The position numbers and the translations under genes were made by a program. DNA of 64,000 nt, from NCBI RefSeq assembly GCF_023094165.1, contig NZ_JALMDK010000009.1:62001-126000 (forward strand). The letters are read 5' to 3'. The DNA comes from Crossiella sp. S99.2. GTDB taxonomy: Bacteria > Actinomycetota > Actinomycetes > Mycobacteriales > Pseudonocardiaceae. The notes beneath the pieces were generated by a model, which saw only the letters and a list, made by a program, of their open reading frames with translations, did no database searches and had not been told where the DNA came from. Below, one piece after another: positions 59,948 through 64,000 of this stretch (its first letter is position 1; each line of letters opens with the position of its first letter).

Positions 59948-60648
59948 GCGGCCCGCCGCAACGGCCGGGCAGCACGCGGGGTCTGCGCGTAGGCCAGCTC
60001 CGGCCACTGGGTGAACGGCCAGGCCGTGCCGCAGCCGCGGCAGCGGATCACGTCGGCGCTCAGCCCGGCCCGCAGGTGCACCCCGCAGGCCACCGGTTCC
60101 CCGTCATCACCCAGAACGCGGGTTGGGCAGTGGCCCACCGGGATGGTGCGGTCAAAGTCCCCGCAGGCCGCGCGTAGCTGGGTGTGGATCTCGCGGAGTT
60201 CGGTGGCGAAGTCGGTGATCCAGGACCGGCTGATCAGCCAGCCGAGGTTGTAGGAGAGCACGCGGGCTTCGCCGGGCACGGTGGCCGGACCGCGCCGGGC
60301 GAACAGGCCGCGGTCGGCGCGCACGGCTTGTGCCCATGCGGAGAGCACGGCCACGACGCTGTGTGGGTCGCCGTCGTCCACGCGGGTGGTGCGCGGGTCC
60401 CGCAGGGCAATGACCGCCAAGCGGGCCGGGGTGCCCGCGGTCGGCCCCGGCGAGCCACGCGGGGTGTCGGTGGGCAGCGATCCGGACTCCAACACCTCGG
60501 GCAGCAACCCCCACAGCTCCACTACGTCGTGGAGCGCGGCGGCCAGCTGGTTGGCGCACGGCCCGCACACCAGCCACCCCAGGTCGGCCACGGCCGGGCG
60601 GGCGGCCGGGCAGTCCAGCACGCACCGCCGGATCGAGTTCGTGATCAT
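59944..60648 (-). CDS. Zinc-finger prophage protein
   Basis: This 234-residue protein has Cys motifs CVLDCPA..CGPC near the start and CRGCGTAWPFTQWPELAYAQ at the end. A helical middle lies between (VVAVLSAWAQAVRADRGLFA). Similar two-Cys-motif proteins sit in actinophage early operons with no known function. It starts at ATG 60648. Confidence 0.65.
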   Translation of the reverse strand: MITNSIRRCVLDCPAARPAVADLGWLVCGPCANQLAAALHDVVELWGLLPEVLESGSLPTDTPRGSPGPTAGTPARLAVIALRDPRTTRVDDGDPHSVVAVLSAWAQAVRADRGLFARRGPATVPGEARVLSYNLGWLISRSWITDFATELREIHTQLRAACGDFDRTIPVGHCPTRVLGDDGEPVACGVHLRAGLSADVIRCRGCGTAWPFTQWPELAYAQTPRAARPLRRAA

Positions 60649-60665
60649 GGCTGTTCACCTCCATT

Positions 60666-60738
60666 GCCGCCGCCCGCAGGCGGCGGCCCGTTCCTCTTCG
60701 GACTGTCCTCTATGGATGATCAACAAAAATGCCGGCAT
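60666..60738. repeat. GC-rich hairpin and GCCGGC element, copy 4
   Basis: GCCGCCGCC (60666-60674) pairs with GGCGGCGGC (60679-60687). Then GACTGTCC (60701-60708), ATGCCGGCAT (60729-60738, preceded by AAA), ten bases and GCTGGTCGA. The element spans the end of the gene at 60710 and the gap before the gene at 60648. It resembles copy 3 more than copies 1 and 2. Confidence 0.65.
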
Positions 60739-61228
60739 GGGCGTTTCCGCTGGTCGAAGCCTCGGCCTGAAAGCGGGAGTCGTGGACCCCGTTCAGGTCG
60801 GTGTGGTCGCCGGAGCGGGTGAGCCTGCGGCAGCGTTGCCGGGGCGCGGCCTCGCAGACCGGGCACGGGCGGTCCAGGGCGGCCTGTTCGGCCTCGGTGC
60901 GGTCGGCCCACCCCATGGCAGCGCGCACCCGGGCGGCGCCGCGGGCGGCAGCGGCGGCGGCCTGCTCCGGACTGATCCGGTTGACCGCCAGGACCGCAAG
61001 GCCACCCTCCCGGTGCCGCTGACCGCGCCAGGCGCTGACCAGCACTTCAGGCCGGAGCGGGTCCCGGCTACGGCGGTAGTGCTCATTGGCCGCGGTCCAG
61101 GCCGCGGGTAGCGGCACGGCGGTAAGCACGGCGGCCCAGCTGCGGGCCACCTCGGCCGAGGGGCGCGGTATCCGGGCGTCCAGGGATGCCACGTGGGAGA
61201 GCAGCCGGGCGGCTTCCTCGGGGTTCAC
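60710..61228 (-). CDS. Early-operon protein with C-terminal Cys motif
   Basis: This 172-residue protein (VNPEEAARLLSHVASLDARI, TAVPLPAAWTAANEHYRRSR) has a zinc-like C-terminal segment (RPCPVCEAAPRQRCRRLTRS). It starts at GTG 61228 with GTGA overlap. Its last codons contain the GCCGGC element. Its function in replication or regulation is unknown. Confidence 0.6.
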   Translation of the reverse strand: MNPEEAARLLSHVASLDARIPRPSAEVARSWAAVLTAVPLPAAWTAANEHYRRSRDPLRPEVLVSAWRGQRHREGGLAVLAVNRISPEQAAAAAARGAARVRAAMGWADRTEAEQAALDRPCPVCEAAPRQRCRRLTRSGDHTDLNGVHDSRFQAEASTSGNAHAGIFVDHP

Positions 61229-62232
61229 CGTGGCCCCTGCCAGCTGCTGACCAGGGCGGTGAACTCCCGGTCCACCTCGGCGCCGTCGGCGGCCGGGGCC
61301 GGGCCGGGCGGGTCGTCGGACTCGGCGGCCAGCTCCGCCGCGACGGCGGCCCACTCGTCGGTGCGGCTGGCCTGGACGCTGCGTTCGGGGACCTGCCGCA
61401 TGACCTCGGCGACCAGCGAGGGCAGCGCCCGCGGGCCGAGGGGCCGGGCCGACCAGCGGCGGAGTCCGGCGGTCACCGTCTCGGCGGGGATGCCCTCGGC
61501 CAGCAGGCCAGCGGTTTGGTTGATCAGCTCACGCTGGACGTCTTCGGGCTGGCGGGGAACCGCGCTCAGGACCAGGCGCACCGAGACGTTGGCCGGGCCG
61601 GACGTGGGGGCGGAGTGCTCCGGCCCCGGGGCGGCGGCCTCGTGCGCGGGCGTGCCCGCGTGAGGCTGCTGGTGGGGGTGTTGGGTGCTAGGTGCAGGTG
61701 CCCCCTCTACTCCCTTTACGTAACCACCTACACCATTGCCGGAGGCCACCCCCTGAGCCTGGGCAACGTCAGGGGTTGGGTCAGGGCCTCCCAGCAGGGC
61801 AGACACGACCGGTTCCACCTGATGGCCCACCCGGTCGGCGGGCAGACGGCGCAAGTCGGCGGCCAGGTCCGCGCGAATGCCCGCGGAGTGGATCAGCAGC
61901 GCCTTGCGCAGCGCGACGGCCAGCATGCGGGGCTGTTTCCACAGACCGTCATCGGCAATGAAGCCTCGGACTAGCACTTCCTCGGTGTCCTCATCCACTG
62001 TCACGAACTCGGCCGTGGCGAGTTCGGCCAGGGCGGCGGAGACCTCGGCCGGGGTGGTGCCGTGCGCGCCCGCGGCGAACTTGCGCCGCAGCAGCGGGAC
62101 CACCCCGGCAAGGCTGCGGTCCGGGTGGGACACCAGCTGGGTGTAGAGCCATTGGGCGTCGCGCCCGAGTGCCCGCCAGCGCGGGTCACTCCACCGCGCG
62201 ATCCTGAATTGGGCGTACTGCTGGCCGGACAC
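61225..62232 (-). CDS. Replication-type protein
   Basis: This 335-residue protein has an N-terminal winged-helix look (MSGQQYAQFRIARWSDPRWR, then AEVSAALAELATAEFVTVDE), a Pro/Ala linker and a helical C-terminal part (PEDVQRELINQTAGLLAEGI). The layout (wHTH, flexible linker, helical domain) fits phage replication organisers. It starts at GTG 62232. The exact family is not assured. Confidence 0.6.
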   Translation of the reverse strand: MSGQQYAQFRIARWSDPRWRALGRDAQWLYTQLVSHPDRSLAGVVPLLRRKFAAGAHGTTPAEVSAALAELATAEFVTVDEDTEEVLVRGFIADDGLWKQPRMLAVALRKALLIHSAGIRADLAADLRRLPADRVGHQVEPVVSALLGGPDPTPDVAQAQGVASGNGVGGYVKGVEGAPAPSTQHPHQQPHAGTPAHEAAAPGPEHSAPTSGPANVSVRLVLSAVPRQPEDVQRELINQTAGLLAEGIPAETVTAGLRRWSARPLGPRALPSLVAEVMRQVPERSVQASRTDEWAAVAAELAAESDDPPGPAPAADGAEVDREFTALVSSWQGPR

Positions 62233-62265
62233 AGTGTTCCTCCACAGTGGATAGACAGGTATGGG

Positions 62266-62496
62266 TCAGCACCCGGCCGCGGCGGGCCGGTGCGGGGTTA
62301 GGCCGAGGCGCAGGCGGATGCGCCCGGTGGTGTAGCTGGACATGCGGGTGACCGCAGCGATACGCGCATCGGGATAGCCCCGAGCGTGCAGCACCGAGAC
62401 GACCAGTTCGCGCTGCACCGGGGTCAGCTCCTCGGCCACCAGTCGCCCGGCGATGCAATGCCGGGCCGCGGTCAGGTCGGCGCGGGCGGGCCTCAC
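62266..62496 (-). CDS. Small HTH-like protein
   Basis: This 76-residue protein (EELTPVQRELVVSVLHARGY, PDARIAAVTRMSSYTTGRIR) contains an HTH-like pair. It starts at GTG 62496, overlapping the previous gene (GTGA). It is probably a small phage regulator. Confidence 0.55.
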   Translation of the reverse strand: MRPARADLTAARHCIAGRLVAEELTPVQRELVVSVLHARGYPDARIAAVTRMSSYTTGRIRLRLGLTPHRPAAAGC

Positions 62497-62933
62497 GCGG
62501 CCCCCGGTTCCTGCACGTCGGACAGGTCCAGGGTGTAGACAGGCTGGGGCTTGCCGCCGTTGCGGCCGGTGGTGGTGTGCTCGGCGGGCACCCACCGGCC
62601 GGTCGGGCGCAGGATGCCGTGGGCCACCAGGCGCTTGACCGTCGCGCCGATGACCGGCGGCGCCACCCAGCCGGGCACGTGCGCCCGCCACGTGTTCGCG
62701 GTGACCTCGGCGTCCGGGTGCTGCTGCCCGGCGGCCAGGATCGCGCCCACCACCGCGACGACGTCCCGGTGGTGGAGCGGGTCCAGCACCAGCAGCGCGC
62801 ACACCGCGGCGGCATCCCCGGCCACCGGCGCCGAGGCGGCCGAGCGGATCACCTCGGCGGCCAGCTCCGCCCAACGGGCAACGCCGGGCACCGCAGCGTG
62901 TGCGGTGCCCGGCGTCGGCTGGCCGGTGCTCAC
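62493..62933 (-). CDS. Winged-helix-like protein
   Basis: This 146-residue protein (WAELAAEVIRSAASAPVAGD) has LDPLHHRDVVAVVGAILAAG and VIGATVKRLVAHGILRPTGR, ending EHTTTGRNGGKPQPVYTL, which is winged-helix in style. It starts at GTG 62933 overlapping the next frame (GTGA). It is in the early leftward operon and coupled to its neighbours. Confidence 0.6.
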   Translation of the reverse strand: MSTGQPTPGTAHAAVPGVARWAELAAEVIRSAASAPVAGDAAAVCALLVLDPLHHRDVVAVVGAILAAGQQHPDAEVTANTWRAHVPGWVAPPVIGATVKRLVAHGILRPTGRWVPAEHTTTGRNGGKPQPVYTLDLSDVQEPGAA

Positions 62934-63253
62934 GCCCGGTCCGTCTCCTCGATCACGGTTGTGGTCTCCACTGTCACCGTCTCGGTGCCGCAGCCCGCGC
63001 ACCGGGTGGTCTGGATCGTGCTGCGGGAACGGATCACCACCCGGCGTGTGCGCGACGGCGGGTCGGTGATCCGGCGCAGCCATGCCGCGGTGTTGGCGTC
63101 CGGCTGTCCCTGCCGGGCGTCGGCTTCGGCTTGCTGGCGGCGCTGCCAGGCGTCCAGCCATCCGGCCAGTTCGCTGGCCTGCGGCCCCCGGGTAGCGCCG
63201 GAGCGGATGCGGGTGGTGTTGGGCACAGGCGTGCTGGTGCGGTTTTTGCGCAT
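62930..63253 (-). CDS. Small early protein with CxxC motif
   Basis: This 107-residue protein (RKNRTSTPVPNTTRIRSGAT) has ASELAGWLDAWQRRQQAEAD and a C-terminal TTRCAGCGTETVTVETTTV, a CxxC-type ribbon. ATG 63253 is preferred because GGGGAGG lies ten bases upstream. Its role is unknown. Confidence 0.6.
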   Translation of the reverse strand: MRKNRTSTPVPNTTRIRSGATRGPQASELAGWLDAWQRRQQAEADARQGQPDANTAAWLRRITDPPSRTRRVVIRSRSTIQTTRCAGCGTETVTVETTTVIEETDRA

Positions 63254-63326
63254 GGCGAAGCCGCCTCCCCTGACGGCAGGTGTGTCCACAGTGGATGCCG
63301 CGAGCGGATGCTCCGCGGCGGAGAAC

Positions 63327-63572
63327 TCAGCGTGCGGAGCGGGCGGCCTTCATTGCTGCGGTAGCTGCGCGGGCGCCGTTGCGCTCACGCAGTTTGCGGT
63401 ACGCCTCAAGGGCGCCAGCGCTGATCGTGGGGCAGCCGTGGCCCCGGTTGACTACCAGTTCACCGGCCTTGATCCGGCGCAGCAAGGTGCGCTTGGAGAT
63501 ACGCAGCAGCCGGGCCGCCTCGGCGTAGGTGTAGTCACGGACCTGGTGTTCGTGGTGCTGGTTGGCGTCCAA
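63327..63572 (-). CDS. Excisionase-like/HTH protein
   Basis: This 81-residue protein has a winged-helix/MerR-like HTH (YTYAEAARLLRISKRTLLRR, then IKAGELVVNRG). The size and sequence are typical of phage excisionases or Xis-like DNA-binding proteins (HTH_17). It is the first gene of the leftward operon. TTG 63572 is the start. Confidence 0.75.
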   Translation of the reverse strand: MDANQHHEHQVRDYTYAEAARLLRISKRTLLRRIKAGELVVNRGHGCPTISAGALEAYRKLRERNGARAATAAMKAARSAR

Positions 63573-63991
63573 CGCCTGATGCCCCCCTTACGGGTCGCCG
63601 GTCGGCGCCCGCACGTCTTCGTCCCGTCTCGTCGGTGCGACCGGAGCACGGCGCCACTGGGGTGGGCCAGGCGGTGAAGCATGCGCGCGGGTGCGGCGGT
63701 CAGGACAGTGATCTTCCTTGCTCACCCGGCGGACCGTGCTCCGGTCGCAACCCACACGCTGCCCTTGTACCTGCAACTTTGTCAACAAGTTGTCACCGCT
63801 TGTCGCTATGTGTCGCGGCATGGCGTGAGGATCAGACCCCGGTACGGTGCGCGTGTACGACTCAGGGATGAGTCACCTGTGCGACGACACCTGTGTGGGC
63901 ACCTGTGTAACGGAATGGGTACCTGTGTGGACGTGTAGTCGAACGCACTGACAGAACGCTGACCCGCAGATCCTGGGGACTGCGGGTCAGC
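63573..63991. promoter_or_regulatory. Right-edge control region with helical repeats and hairpin
   Basis: TTGTCA (63779), TTGTCA (63790), TTGTCG (63800), GTGTCG (63810) repeat at 11, 10 and 10 bases, one helix turn. Four ACCTGTG copies (63875, 63889, 63901, 63921) follow, and a perfect 12-bp hairpin GCTGACCCGCAG/CTGCGGGTCAGC at 63958-63991. Together they look like operators for a repressor or Xis and a terminator. TTGACA on the minus strand (63787-63782) is a possible -35. No gene is supported here. Confidence 0.55.
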
Positions 63992-64000
63992 ACCGCGAAC

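Larger units (their letters stand above)
35041..64000. mobile_element. Siphovirus-type prophage (left end and about 29 kb of body)
   Basis: The stretch has complete head, tail and lysis genes in canonical siphovirus order on the minus strand, an early leftward operon with an Xis-like protein at 63.3-63.6 kb, and accessory genes at the left end. The integrase, immunity repressor and attR are not present and should lie to the right of 64,000. The structural genes are full length apart from a possible frameshift in HNH, so the prophage may be intact. The left boundary is inferred from the interrupted host repeat. Confidence 0.85.

Noticed and set aside
63588..63821. 77-codon minus-strand frame at the right edge
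   Set aside because: It overlaps the helical operator-like repeats and the HTH resemblance is slight.
1..64000. CRISPR arrays, rRNA or tRNA genes, insertion sequences
   Set aside because: No regularly spaced direct repeats, no rRNA-like stretches, no tRNA cloverleaf and no transposase gene were found by reading. A dedicated search could still find a weak case.

Overview
The window is high-GC actinobacterial DNA (GTG/TTG starts common, GGAGG-type ribosome sites, dense overlapping genes). The gene content, namely gatCAB, a two-domain Lrp regulator, XRE/DUF397 pairs, a DUF6461-like protein and an ilv/leu/ser cluster, suggests a Pseudonocardiaceae-like actinomycete. The family level is inference from gene content. 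No rRNA, tRNA or CRISPR array was seen.

Bases 1-35,040 are host chromosome. From left to right they hold a BKACE-type beta-keto acid cleavage enzyme, an Lrp regulator and an NmrA-like reductase, a two-component pair, a secreted TAP-type hydrolase and an ACT-domain protein. Then come gatC-gatA-(small ORF)-gatB (transamidation of Glu-tRNAGln), a lipoprotein beta-propeller, a 2-hydroxyacid dehydrogenase and a DoxX protein. The branched-chain and serine biosynthesis genes follow: ilvD, ilvB-ilvN-ilvC, serA, leuB and cimA. ilvB and cimA each have a short leader peptide plus terminator hairpin. The ilvB leader carries Leu/Val codons and the cimA leader carries Val-Ile-Ile-Ile, so both look like ribosome-mediated attenuators. 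CimA, LeuB and IlvB/N/C/D together give a threonine-independent isoleucine route. Between them lie a UPF0261/PEP-hydrolase-like pair with a divergent MocR-type regulator, an XRE-DUF397-DUF397 operon, a secreted serine protease, an orphan response regulator and a FAH-family hydrolase. A host repeat family (GGCCAAC/GTACG units arranged as inverted arrays) sits at the 3' ends of several genes.

From about 35,041 to the right edge the DNA is a siphovirus-type prophage (about 29 kb seen; the right end, integrase and repressor are outside the window). The left end replaces one half of a host inverted-repeat array, which marks the probable attL. The left accessory block carries a toxin-antitoxin-like pair, small membrane and Cys-rich proteins, and a less GC-rich XRE-TPR regulator plus Nudix hydrolase. 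The late operon, read right to left on the minus strand, is HNH, small and large terminase, portal, MuF-like minor head protein, scaffold, major capsid, head-tail connectors, major tail protein, frameshifted tail chaperones, tape measure, distal tail protein, tail or baseplate proteins, endolysin and holin. The early leftward operon at 59.7-63.6 kb encodes an Xis-like HTH protein, several winged-helix or zinc-finger proteins and a replication-type protein.

Two unexpected signals recur in the prophage. The first is a family of six intergenic elements built on a GCCGGC palindrome, mostly with a GCAGGYCAG-like box and a hairpin, in the gaps of the leftward operons. The second is a set of five late genes whose only well-placed start codon is CTG, always five bases after a purine-rich ribosome site, plus one gene that apparently starts at ATC.
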